DNA from: Bacteroidota bacterium
GTDB lineage: Bacteria > Bacteroidota > Bacteroidia > Flavobacteriales > Flavobacteriaceae
Length of the DNA stretch: 64,000 bases
Direction of reading: 5' to 3'
Assembly: GCA_018267095.1 (NCBI GenBank)
Contig: JAFDZC010000004.1
Span: 152,936-216,935, forward strand
Shown: one piece after another, positions 1-7,224 of the stretch
Position numbering within the stretch: the first letter of the stretch is position 1
Layout: every line of letters starts with the position of its first letter
Translations under genes and position numbers: made by a program
The notes under the pieces: generated by a model
Told to the model about the DNA's origin: nothing
The model's database searches: none
Seen by the model: only the letters and a program-made list of their open reading frames with translations

Positions 1-138
1 ATTTCATAAAATAAAGCTTTGTGCTAAGTTAGAAAAAATCCATAAACGCATCTATATTTTAGCATTTGCGCTAATGGCTTAACAAACAAAGATTTATCAA
101 ACCCTGAAATAGTTAGTGGTAAAATTTTATACAAAGTG

Positions 139-169
139 TTGGTATAATTCAATCGGAATCTTAACTTTG
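139..169 (+). promoter_or_regulatory. Promoter of the zapA operon
   Basis: TTG at 139-141, a 20-base spacer and TAACTTTG at 162-169 match the Bacteroidota sigma-A pattern (TTG, about 19 bases, TAnnTTTG). Transcription would start near 175, giving a leader of about 25 bases before the ATG at 199. Bases 1-138 hold no gene that I can support. Confidence 0.6.
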
Positions 170-198
170 TTCGGATTAGTAATGAACCGTCGTTTAAC

Positions 199-489
199 AT
201 GAGTGAGATTGTAGAAATCATTGATAATCTTGAGAGTAAGCTGCAAAAGTTGTTGTCAAAAATGGACCAACTCGAGCAGCAATCGACTCGCTTGAAACAA
301 GAACTTGAAAAAACGCAAGGTATCGTTGAGAAGCAATCGCTAGAGATGAACGCACTCAAACAAAAGTGTGAATCGTTGAAAATGGCCAATTCATTACTAG
401 GCAGTGAAGAAAATAAAAGAGATACTAAACTGAAAATAAATTCATTGATTCGAGAAATCGATTACTGTATCGCCCAATTGGCTGATTAA
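199..489 (+). CDS. Small coiled-coil protein upstream of ZapA
   Basis: A 96-residue protein of unknown function. Residues 1 to about 70 are an almost uninterrupted coiled coil rich in Leu, Glu, Lys and Gln, followed by a short C-terminal helix (KINSLIREIDYCIAQL). It has no signal peptide or membrane segment, so it is probably cytoplasmic. It starts about 25 bases after a good promoter and ends 4 bases before zapA, so the two are cotranscribed. The context suggests a role with ZapA at the division site, perhaps analogous to the coiled-coil protein ZapB of enterobacteria. That is inference from position and shape only; I see no clear sequence match to ZapB. Confidence 0.8.
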   Translation: MSEIVEIIDNLESKLQKLLSKMDQLEQQSTRLKQELEKTQGIVEKQSLEMNALKQKCESLKMANSLLGSEENKRDTKLKINSLIREIDYCIAQLAD

Positions 490-493
490 ATTT

Positions 494-796
494 ATGGATA
501 ACAAACTTAAAATCAAATTATCAATTGCCGATCGCGTCTATCCGCTGACGGTTGAACTCTCGCAAGAAGAAGGTTTGCGCAGTGCTTCAAAAAAGATTGA
601 TATGATGATCAAGCAGTTTGAAGAAAACTACGCTGTTCGAGACAAACAGGATGTTTTGGCCATGTGTGCGCTGCAATTTGCCTCTCAGTTAGAGCAAAAA
701 TTGATGGAAAATTCCATAGACGGAACCGAAACCATTGAGCGAATCAAAAATTTAAATACACGATTAGATCAATATCTCGCCAAAGGAAGCGAATAA
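494..796 (+). CDS. zapA: Cell division protein ZapA
   Basis: A 100-residue protein of the usual ZapA length. The N-terminal part (residues 1-45: KLKIKLSIADRVYPLTV, then EEGLRSASKKID) is the typical ZapA globular domain. The C-terminal half is a helix that forms the dimer/tetramer coiled coil. In characterised bacteria ZapA binds FtsZ and bundles protofilaments at the Z-ring. It follows the small coiled-coil gene by 4 bases and precedes the 6S RNA, an order also common around ssrS in other phyla. The family assignment is firm; the division role is taken from the family. Confidence 0.9.
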   Translation: MDNKLKIKLSIADRVYPLTVELSQEEGLRSASKKIDMMIKQFEENYAVRDKQDVLAMCALQFASQLEQKLMENSIDGTETIERIKNLNTRLDQYLAKGSE

Positions 797-843
797 AATT
801 GCTTTCAGATAAAATACGTTCATAGACACAGACTAAAAATACT

Positions 844-1005
844 GCCTACATTAGTTCATATTTGATAAACTCAACGCTAACAAATTCAAATGAGCGAATC
901 ATTGCTACTAGGGTATGCCTTGCACAGACTCGGAAACCTGAACAGTAAGTTAGCTCAAAACTTGTCTATACGAGTTTATACAATTACCTAATGTAGGCTT
1001 TTTTT
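844..1005 (+). ncRNA. ssrS: 6S RNA (6S-Flavo type)
   Basis: The gap between zapA and rny folds as a long rod. The 11-base closing stem pairs 844-854 (GCCTACATTAG) perfectly with 988-998 (CTAATGTAGGC). Inside it, 865-872 pairs with 972-979 (ATAAACTC/GAGTTTAT) and 876-881 with 949-954 (GCTAAC/GTTAGC), leaving internal loops and a bulged apical arm. A run of seven T at 999-1005 follows the closing stem directly and acts as the terminator. Size (about 155-160 nt), rod shape and position after zapA fit 6S RNA, which binds sigma-A RNA polymerase as a promoter mimic. A 6S-Flavo family is known in flavobacteria. The pairing is read from the sequence; the family name is inference from structure and context. 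Confidence 0.75.
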
Positions 1006-1028
1006 ATATAATTAATTTTAACTAACTA

Positions 1029-2591
1029 ATGGATATTTTAACTATACTAATCTCCGGTATTGCTGGAATTGGCGGTGGTTTCGGGGTGGCCAAAGTGCTT
1101 GAGAAGAAGAATGTCTCAAACCTGATTAAAAACGCCAAAAAAGAAGCGGCTTCAATTTTAAAGGATGCCACACAGGAAGCAGAAAACATCAAAAAAGATA
1201 AAATGCTTCAGGCCAAAGAAAAGTTTATTGAACTCAAGGCCGAACACGAACAAGTAATTTTGGCACGCGATAAAAAAATGGCAGAAGCCGAAAAACGTAC
1301 GCGTGACAAAGAATCAATGGTTTCAAACGAATTGGCTCGATCTAAAAAATTGGCCGATGAACTCGAAGTGAAAATCAAAGAACATCAATCTAAGATTGAA
1401 ATTCTTGAGAAAAAGCAACAAGAAGTTGACAGAATGCACAAAAGCCAGCTGAATCAGTTGGAAGTAATTTCTGGTTTATCAGCTGACGAGGCCAAAGAAC
1501 AATTGATGGAAGGTCTCAAAACTGAGGCAAAAGCCGGAGCGATGGCCTACATTCAAGAAACCCTTGAGGAAGCTAAGCTAACCGCACAGCAGGAAGCCAA
1601 AAAAGTCATCATCAACACCATTCAACGTGTCGGAACTGAAGAAGCGGTTGAGAACTGTGTTTCTGTTTTTAATATCGAGTCTGATGATGTAAAAGGCCGA
1701 ATCATCGGTCGCGAAGGTCGCAACATCCGAGCGCTTGAAGCGGCAACCGGTGTTGAAATTATTGTGGACGACACTCCTGAGGCGATTATCTTATCTTGCT
1801 TTGATCCGGTACGAAGAGAAATTGCCCGTTTGTCATTGCACAAACTCGTAACCGACGGACGTATTCACCCGGCCAGAATTGAAGAAGTGGTTGCCAAAAC
1901 AACCAAACAAATCGAGGAAGAAATAGCCGAAGTTGGTAAACGCACCGTAATTGATTTGGGTATCCACGGTTTACATCCGGAACTGATTAAAGTAGTCGGT
2001 AGAATGAAATACCGTTCATCTTACGGTCAAAACTTATTACAGCACTCACGTGAAGTTTCTAAACTCTGTGGTATTATGGCGGCCGAATTAGGGCTTAATG
2101 TAAAATTGGCCAAACGTGCCGGTCTATTACACGATATCGGAAAAGTACCTGATACCGAAAGCGATTTACCACATGCTTTATTAGGTATGCAATGGGCGGA
2201 GAAATACGGCGAAAAAGAAGAAGTTTGCAACGCCATCGGAGCTCACCACGATGAAATTGAAATGAAATCATTGCTCTCGCCGATTGTTCAGGTTTGCGAT
2301 GCTATTTCAGGAGCTCGTCCGGGTGCAAGACGCCAAGTATTGGATTCGTACATACAACGTCTTAAAGATTTAGAAGATGTTGCTTATGGATTCGGTGGTG
2401 TGAAGAATGCTTATGCGATTCAAGCAGGCCGTGAATTGCGCGTAATTGTTGAAAGTGAAAAAGTAAACGACGATCGTGCTGCGGAACTTTCGTTTGAAAT
2501 TTCTCAAAAAATACAAACTGAAATGACCTATCCGGGTCAAGTAAAAATTACGGTGATTCGCGAGACTAGAGCCGTGAATATTGCAAAATAA
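1029..2591 (+). CDS. rny: Ribonuclease Y
   Basis: A 520-residue membrane-anchored endoribonuclease that starts mRNA decay. Residues 3-24 form one N-terminal membrane helix. Residues 30 to about 190 are a long charged coiled coil. A KH RNA-binding domain follows, with its GxxG loop in [13 protein letters not shown] (about 225). The HD metal-dependent nuclease domain carries LLHDIGKV near residue 365. Length and domain order match RNase Y of Firmicutes and Bacteroidota. It begins 23 bases after the 6S RNA T-run and ends at a strong bidirectional terminator, so it is probably a single transcription unit, although I see no clear promoter other than DNA overlapping the 6S gene. Confidence 0.97.
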   Translation: MDILTILISGIAGIGGGFGVAKVLEKKNVSNLIKNAKKEAASILKDATQEAENIKKDKMLQAKEKFIELKAEHEQVILARDKKMAEAEKRTRDKESMVSNELARSKKLADELEVKIKEHQSKIEILEKKQQEVDRMHKSQLNQLEVISGLSADEAKEQLMEGLKTEAKAGAMAYIQETLEEAKLTAQQEAKKVIINTIQRVGTEEAVENCVSVFNIESDDVKGRIIGREGRNIRALEAATGVEIIVDDTPEAIILSCFDPVRREIARLSLHKLVTDGRIHPARIEEVVAKTTKQIEEEIAEVGKRTVIDLGIHGLHPELIKVVGRMKYRSSYGQNLLQHSREVSKLCGIMAAELGLNVKLAKRAGLLHDIGKVPDTESDLPHALLGMQWAEKYGEKEEVCNAIGAHHDEIEMKSLLSPIVQVCDAISGARPGARRQVLDSYIQRLKDLEDVAYGFGGVKNAYAIQAGRELRVIVESEKVNDDRAAELSFEISQKIQTEMTYPGQVKITVIRETRAVNIAK

Positions 2592-2608
2592 TATCGCTGC
2601 ACTTCATA

Positions 2609-2640
2609 AAAAAAGCACTCTCAATGGGAGTGCTTTTTTA
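2609..2640. terminator. Bidirectional terminator between rny and the response regulator
   Basis: AAAGCACTC, a six-base loop and GAGTGCTTT form a stem flanked by A on the left and T on the right. It can end rny (+) and the response-regulator operon (-), whose stop codons lie on either side. Confidence 0.85.
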
Positions 2641-2641
2641 T

Positions 2642-3049
2642 TTAGAATATTTTTTTAAGATCATCTAAAGTCATCGGTTTAAAGAAATAATCTTTGATTT
2701 GATCCTGATAATCTTTCGCCTTATTTAAATCTGAAACACTGTTAGAAGAACTGACCAAGTAAATAATAGTCTGACCGGTAGCAGTGGTATTGGTGGTTCT
2801 GGTTTTTCGAAATTCATCCAAAAACTGCCAACCATCCATAATGGGCATATTGATATCTAACAGAATTAAATCAGGCATATTGATGCCTAAATGGAGCTTT
2901 TCGCGAATGGTTTCAATAGCTTCTAGCCCGTTAAGATAGAAACTTGGCTTAACATCAATGTTATTGTTTTTAAATAACTTCTGGATGATAAAATGAAAAA
3001 CTTTGTCATCATCAACCACAAACACGTCTTTAAATTTATTATTGCTCAT
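2642..3049 (-). CDS. Stand-alone response regulator (REC domain only)
   Basis: A 135-residue single receiver domain without an output domain. Visible features are the acidic pocket DDD at residues 13-15, the phosphoacceptor D65 in LILLDINMP, the switch Ser at about 100 (YLVSSS) and the conserved K124 in FFKP. I use the ATG at 3049; a longer reading frame from 3097 would run deep into the kinase gene and adds residues unlike a REC domain. The start overlaps the kinase stop codon by 11 bases, so the genes are translationally coupled, and this protein is the likely phosphotransfer partner of that kinase. Single-domain regulators of this type usually act through protein-protein contact; the target here is unknown. 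Confidence 0.9.
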   Translation of the reverse strand: MSNNKFKDVFVVDDDKVFHFIIQKLFKNNNIDVKPSFYLNGLEAIETIREKLHLGINMPDLILLDINMPIMDGWQFLDEFRKTRTTNTTATGQTIIYLVSSSNSVSDLNKAKDYQDQIKDYFFKPMTLDDLKKIF

Positions 3050-4559
3050 TGAAATAGATTTTAAAAGTGGTTCCTTCTCCAACGATACTTTGAACATCTA
3101 CCGATCCGCCCATCGCTTCTATTTGATTTTTGGTAATAAACAAACCGATGCCTCGTGAGTCTTTATGCTTGTGAAAAGTTTTATACATCCCAAACAATTT
3201 CTCGCCGTGTTTCTCAAGGTTAATTCCGAGTCCGTTATCGCGAATTTCTAAGACTTTTTGATTCTTGTTTGATCGCAGTGAATAACTAATAACCGGTGTT
3301 CTATCAGGGTGGGCATAACGTATAGCGTTCGAAGTAAAATTAAGAAGAATACTTTCTAGATAAGCTGGATTGAACAAAATTGTTTGGTCTTTTTTGAGCT
3401 TATTTTTAATCACAACTTTGTTAGATTTAATCTCTTCGGCCAGCACATCCAATGTTTTTCCGAGGAAACTATCCAAATTGAGATTTTCTTTTTTATGTGA
3501 CAGTTCAGACTGAATTTCAACCAATTCTTTTAAATGCGCAATGGTTTGCGTGAGCGCTTTAGAAGAAGTCTTAAGATGCTTAAAGCTCTCATCGATAAAA
3601 GTTTGATCAGATTCGTCGTCAATAATGTTGAGCAACATTTCAATATTGCTTGAATGCGATCTTAAATTGTGCGAGACAATATGGGCAAAATTGAGTAGTC
3701 GGCTGTTTTGCTTTCCGATAATACCCATGGTTTTGATCATATCTTCTTCTTTTTGCTTTTGAATGGATATGTCTGTGTGTGTTCCGATGATGCGCAGCGG
3801 ATTGTTAAAAGCATCTCTTTGAATGATCTTTCCACGGCTCAAAATCCATTTATAATCACCCGATTTGGTCATAACGCGTTGCGCATTTTCATAATACGGA
3901 GTCAAATTGTCAATGTGCGCTTGAATATCGGTTAGGTAACGCTCTTTATCTTCAGGATGAACACGATCATCCCATAAGTTGATGGAATCTATTCGATCAT
4001 GTTCGTCAAACTCAAGCATTTTCATTGATTGAGACGAATAAAAAACTTTATTGGTTTTTACATCTAAATCCCAGATTCCTTCTGACGAAGCTTGAAGCGC
4101 AAACTGAAAACGCTCTTCAGAGATTTTAAGTCTGAACTCTTGTTCTTTATACAAAGTAACATCGGTTATTTTGCCATAAAAGCCAACGGTTCCATCATCA
4201 TCTTCTTCAACTGTGGCAAATCCTTGATACCATCGCAGTCCTTTTTCGGGAAGTAAAACCCTAAAGTCATGTTTCCAGGCTTGCAAAGTTCTTTTAGCTA
4301 CTTGCACTGAAGTCAAGAACGCTTGAAAATCTTCAGGATGAATACGGCTTTTGAGAATCTTATAGGCCGTTTCATGCTTTTCATGCTGTGAAAGTTCAAA
4401 ATGCGAGATGACTGATTTACTCAAAAACGGAAAAATCATATTTCCGGTAATGTCCAAATAGAAATGGAAAATCAAATCGGGCGAATGCATCAACAGTTTC
4501 TTATACAAACTGTCTTTTTCTTCGAGATGTTTAAATTCCGAATAATTGTAGGTTTTCAT
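3039..4559 (-). CDS. PAS-domain sensor histidine kinase
   Basis: A 506-residue kinase without membrane segments. It has an N-terminal PAS-like region (about 20-140, ending in a PAC motif FYGKITDVT), a second PAS/PAC unit (about 145-270, ending IGTHTDIS), a dimerisation/phosphoacceptor helix with FAHIVSHNLRSH (His near 297), and a C-terminal HATPase domain with N box (ILLNFTSNAIRYA), G1 box (EIRDNGLGI) and G2 box (SRGIGLFI). It is cytoplasmic, so it probably senses an internal signal through PAS. It forms an operon with the downstream response regulator. A -7 box lies almost at the ATG, and a paired ATCGAT motif lies about 85-115 bases upstream. The signal sensed cannot be read from the sequence. 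Confidence 0.93.
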   Translation of the reverse strand: MKTYNYSEFKHLEEKDSLYKKLLMHSPDLIFHFYLDITGNMIFPFLSKSVISHFELSQHEKHETAYKILKSRIHPEDFQAFLTSVQVAKRTLQAWKHDFRVLLPEKGLRWYQGFATVEEDDDGTVGFYGKITDVTLYKEQEFRLKISEERFQFALQASSEGIWDLDVKTNKVFYSSQSMKMLEFDEHDRIDSINLWDDRVHPEDKERYLTDIQAHIDNLTPYYENAQRVMTKSGDYKWILSRGKIIQRDAFNNPLRIIGTHTDISIQKQKEEDMIKTMGIIGKQNSRLLNFAHIVSHNLRSHSSNIEMLLNIIDDESDQTFIDESFKHLKTSSKALTQTIAHLKELVEIQSELSHKKENLNLDSFLGKTLDVLAEEIKSNKVVIKNKLKKDQTILFNPAYLESILLNFTSNAIRYAHPDRTPVISYSLRSNKNQKVLEIRDNGLGINLEKHGEKLFGMYKTFHKHKDSRGIGLFITKNQIEAMGGSVDVQSIVGEGTTFKIYFNEQ

Positions 4560-4568
4560 AGATCAATA

Positions 4569-4576
4569 CAAATTTA
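4569..4576 (-). promoter_or_regulatory. -7 box upstream of the histidine kinase
   Basis: On the minus strand this reads TAAATTTG, a full match to TAnnTTTG. I find no TTG at the expected distance. Transcription would start only about 3-6 bases before the ATG at 4559, so the mRNA would be nearly leaderless or translation may begin at a later Met. Confidence 0.4.
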
Positions 4577-4643
4577 GTTGGGGCCATTTTGTATATATAT
4601 TTTGTTCGTTGCGCTACAACAACGAGCCCAAACATAAATAAAA

Positions 4644-4674
4644 AAATCGATTAAAAGCAATTTTTATCGATAAA
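4644..4674 (-). promoter_or_regulatory. Paired ATCGAT motif upstream of the histidine kinase
   Basis: TTTATCGATAAA at 4663-4674 is a perfect 12-base palindrome. AAATCGATTAAA at 4644-4655 is a near copy exactly 20 bases away. Similar pairs occur upstream of HU, the giant surface protein and the DUF4832 gene. Candidate binding sites for a shared regulator; function unknown. Confidence 0.4.
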
Positions 4675-4725
4675 ATGCCTTAAAATTGTTATTTCACACT
4701 AAAAATGTAAGATTTTATCCTTAAT

Positions 4726-5625
4726 TTATTTAGCTCTTGGATGAAATTGGTTAACAATGCGCGTAAGATGACGACGATCGAGATGGACATAGACTTCAGT
4801 AGTTGTAATTGATTCATGTCCGAGCATCATTTGAATCGAACGCAAATCGGCTCCATTTTCAAGTAAATGGGTTGCAAAGGAATGTCTGAAAGTGTGTGGA
4901 CTAATGACTTTTTCTAAACCTATATTCTTAGCCAAATCTCTTATGATCGTAAAAATCATGGCGCGCGTGAGTTTACCGCCTCGACGGTTCAGAAACAAAA
5001 TATCCTCAGAACCCTTTTTAACTGTTAACTGTGAACGAATCTGCTGTTGGTATATATTGACATAGCGTTGCGTTGTTGCTCCAATCGGTACAAATCGCTG
5101 CTTGTTTCCTTTCCCGGTAATCTTTACAAATCCTTCATCAAAAAAAAGGTCGGAAATCTTTAATTCTGTAAGCTCAGAAACGCGCAAACCACAACCATAA
5201 AGTGTTTCCAAAATAGCCCGATTGCGTTCTCCTTCAGGCTTACTCAAATCAATTGCCGCAATAAGACGATCAATTTCAGAGACAGAAAGTGTATCTGGCA
5301 ACTTTCGTCCTACACGCGGAGCCTCGATAAGAGCTAAAGGGTCATCACTGCGATAATCTTCAAACAGCAAGTAAGAGAAAAAACTCTTTAAACCTGAAAT
5401 AATACGAGCCTGAGAACGGGCATTTAGTTCTTTTGAAATCTGATAAATAAAATCCTGCAATGCTTCTGAAGTAATTTTGTCAGGAGAAACATTCAATTTA
5501 TGGTCTTTCAAAAATTCACATAAACGAAGAATGTCAAATGTATAATTCTCAATAGTATTCTTAGACAAACCCCGTTCAATCTTCAAATAAGATTTGTAGC
5601 TTTTGATATAAGAGTCCCAATTCAT
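4726..5625 (-). CDS. xerD: Site-specific tyrosine recombinase XerD
   Basis: A 299-residue recombinase that, with a partner Xer protein, resolves chromosome dimers at dif. The N-terminal SAM-like DNA-binding domain covers residues 1 to about 95. The catalytic domain shows R148 (GLRVSEL), K172 (GKGNKQR), H244 and R247 (SPHTFRHSF), H270 (LGHES) and the nucleophile Y279 (EVYVHL). The full set is present. I start at the ATG at 5625 (MNWDSY), which fits the family better than the upstream in-frame ATG at 5643 that overlaps a terminator. There are no att-like repeats or phage genes nearby, so this is the housekeeping enzyme and not an integrase. Confidence 0.93.
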   Translation of the reverse strand: MNWDSYIKSYKSYLKIERGLSKNTIENYTFDILRLCEFLKDHKLNVSPDKITSEALQDFIYQISKELNARSQARIISGLKSFFSYLLFEDYRSDDPLALIEAPRVGRKLPDTLSVSEIDRLIAAIDLSKPEGERNRAILETLYGCGLRVSELTELKISDLFFDEGFVKITGKGNKQRFVPIGATTQRYVNIYQQQIRSQLTVKKGSEDILFLNRRGGKLTRAMIFTIIRDLAKNIGLEKVISPHTFRHSFATHLLENGADLRSIQMMLGHESITTTEVYVHLDRRHLTRIVNQFHPRAK

Positions 5626-5641
5626 ATAGCCAATATAAAAC

Positions 5642-5669
5642 AAAAAAGCCTCTCATATGAGAGGCTTTT
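5642..5669 (-). terminator. Terminator of the outer-membrane protein gene
   Basis: AAAGCCTCTC and GAGAGGCTTT flank a four-base loop, a very stable stem. On the minus strand it is followed by a run of T (5647-5642), and it lies 20 bases after the stop codon of the gene at 5689-6285. Confidence 0.85.
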
Positions 5670-5688
5670 CTTATTCGGTAATACTAGA

Positions 5689-6285
5689 TTACAATTTGTA
5701 AAGCAATCCGAAAGAGATTGAAGACATATCAAGACCCAATCCGAATTTGTTAGTTTTGTCAGCACCCTTACCACCGTTGTCGTTAGATGAATAACCTAAA
5801 CCACCCCAAGTAGAAGTAAGAGCAAAGTTGCTAGAAACGAAATAGTTCAAACCAACTGGAACATTGATTCCGATTTCTTTAGTTGTAGCATCACCACCAC
5901 CAACTTCAACTTTAGTTGACATGTAAGAGATGTTACCTCCGATAGAAAGTGAAAACTTGTCAGCAGGAGTGAACAAGTATTTTGCACCAGCAGCGATACC
6001 GAAACCTGAAGTTTTAGTTTCTACACCAGCAGCATTAGTATCTTTACCTGATTTGAAGCTTAAGCTACCCTCAAGTGCGATATTTTCTGTCAAGAAATAA
6101 CCAACTCCCGGTGCTAAAGTTAAACCGTCAGATTTTACATCGCCAGTTTTTGAATTAGTAAGATTTGCAGTACCTGTAAGATACAAATCTCCTTGAGAAA
6201 AACCTTCAGATCCACCTTTTTTATCTTGCGCGTTAGCAAAAGAGAAAGCGAACACTGCAGCAACAGTTAAAATAATTTTTTTCAT
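5689..6285 (-). CDS. Small outer-membrane beta-barrel protein
   Basis: A 198-residue protein. A clear signal peptide (residues 1-19, ending FANAQ) is followed by a mature part of alternating hydrophobic strands and short Gly/Asp/Asn turns (such as LTLAPGVGYFLTENIALEG and FGLGLDMSSISFGLLYKL), with a terminal Leu. This is the pattern of the OmpA/OmpW-like 8-stranded porin-family barrels common in Bacteroidota. It is an isolated gene with its own -7 box and strong terminator, which suggests high expression. The substrate, if any, is unknown. Confidence 0.85.
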   Translation of the reverse strand: MKKIILTVAAVFAFSFANAQDKKGGSEGFSQGDLYLTGTANLTNSKTGDVKSDGLTLAPGVGYFLTENIALEGSLSFKSGKDTNAAGVETKTSGFGIAAGAKYLFTPADKFSLSIGGNISYMSTKVEVGGGDATTKEIGINVPVGLNYFVSSNFALTSTWGGLGYSSNDNGGKGADKTNKFGLGLDMSSISFGLLYKL

Positions 6286-6312
6286 GTTCAGTTTTGTTTA
6301 AAATTAATAGTG

Positions 6313-6320
6313 CAAATATA
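6313..6320 (-). promoter_or_regulatory. -7 box of the outer-membrane protein gene
   Basis: TATATTTG on the minus strand, an exact TAnnTTTG match, predicts a start near 6306 and a leader of about 20 bases. A TTTG lies upstream but with only a 14-base spacer, shorter than usual. Confidence 0.55.
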
Positions 6321-6804
6321 GAATAAATTGTTAACAAAAAAATTTTTATCCTTTTTTTTTACTTGTAACGGAACAAAACATCCAACAGAACGCACTAAAT
6401 CAATACCTATATGTATTATACTATCATCTACAGTAAAGCAAATTTAAGGTTCGTAAACACACAAATGTAAACTATGGAAATCCGCACAAATACTTGATTG
6501 TTCATATTTTCGCCCAAAAAATGTTCGACCACCTGTAAGTGATCTAAAAAAACCGATAATTGATTCGATAGTCTCGATAAACGACATAATTTCAACAGTT
6601 CAAGTTGTCAACTTTTTTATTAACATCGATTCTGAAAACTGTTAACAACTCAACTTTTTATATAAAAAAACAAACCATTCAACCCACAAACTTAATGTTA
6701 GTTGCCTGAATATTTGACGAATACCTATACAAAAAGAAAAGATATAAGACCATTAGTTATTGAAGTTGCTTTTTATTTAATTTGTATAGTACAAGAATTT
6801 AATC
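6321..6804. other. AT-rich intergenic region between divergent genes
   Basis: About 480 bases between the outer-membrane protein promoter and aroQ with no gene I can support. A 61-codon frame at 6702-6887 overlaps aroQ out of frame and looks like chance. Three CGATA words cluster at 6554-6579, and the segment 6596-6660 contains repeated GTTGTCAAC/GTTAACAAC-like words that could form imperfect hairpins. The aroQ promoter must be here, but I do not see a clean TAnnTTTG box. Confidence 0.4.
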
Positions 6805-7218
6805 ATGAAAATCATCATCATCAACGGCCCAAACCTAAACCTTTTAGGGCAACGCGAACCCGAAACCTACGGAAATCTGTCTTTTGAATCTTATTTTAAA
6901 GAACTCCAAAACCAATTTCCGAATGTTGCACTATTCTATTATCAAAGCAATATCGAAGGGGAAATCATTGATAAAATTCAAGAAGTTGGCTTTGATTATG
7001 ACGGAATTATTCTGAATGCTGCCGCTTACACACATACTTCTGTCGGAATTGCCGATGCGGTTAAAGCTGTAAAAACACCCGTGATTGAAGTACATATTTC
7101 AAATACATACGCCCGAGAAGAATTTCGTCATCAATCCTTCATCGCACCCAATGCCAGCGGAATCATTATTGGTTTTGGTCTGAACAGTTACCGCTTAGCA
7201 ATACAATCCTTTATTTAA
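6805..7218 (+). CDS. aroQ: 3-dehydroquinate dehydratase, type II
   Basis: A 137-residue enzyme converting 3-dehydroquinate to 3-dehydroshikimate in the shikimate pathway. It has the type II flavodoxin-like fold signature GPNLNLLGQREPETYG with the catalytic Tyr at residue 22, the substrate-binding Asn/Ala stretch ILNAAAYTHTS, and the catalytic His at 97 in EVHISN. Length and motif spacing are normal. It ends 6 bases before the DUF5686 gene, so the two may be cotranscribed. Confidence 0.96.
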   Translation: MKIIIINGPNLNLLGQREPETYGNLSFESYFKELQNQFPNVALFYYQSNIEGEIIDKIQEVGFDYDGIILNAAAYTHTSVGIADAVKAVKTPVIEVHISNTYAREEFRHQSFIAPNASGIIIGFGLNSYRLAIQSFI

Positions 7219-7224
7219 TGAACC

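Noticed and set aside
4726-5625. XerD as the integrase of a mobile element
   Set aside because: All neighbours are core genes, there are no flanking direct repeats or att-like tRNA overlap, and the sequence is typical of housekeeping XerD.
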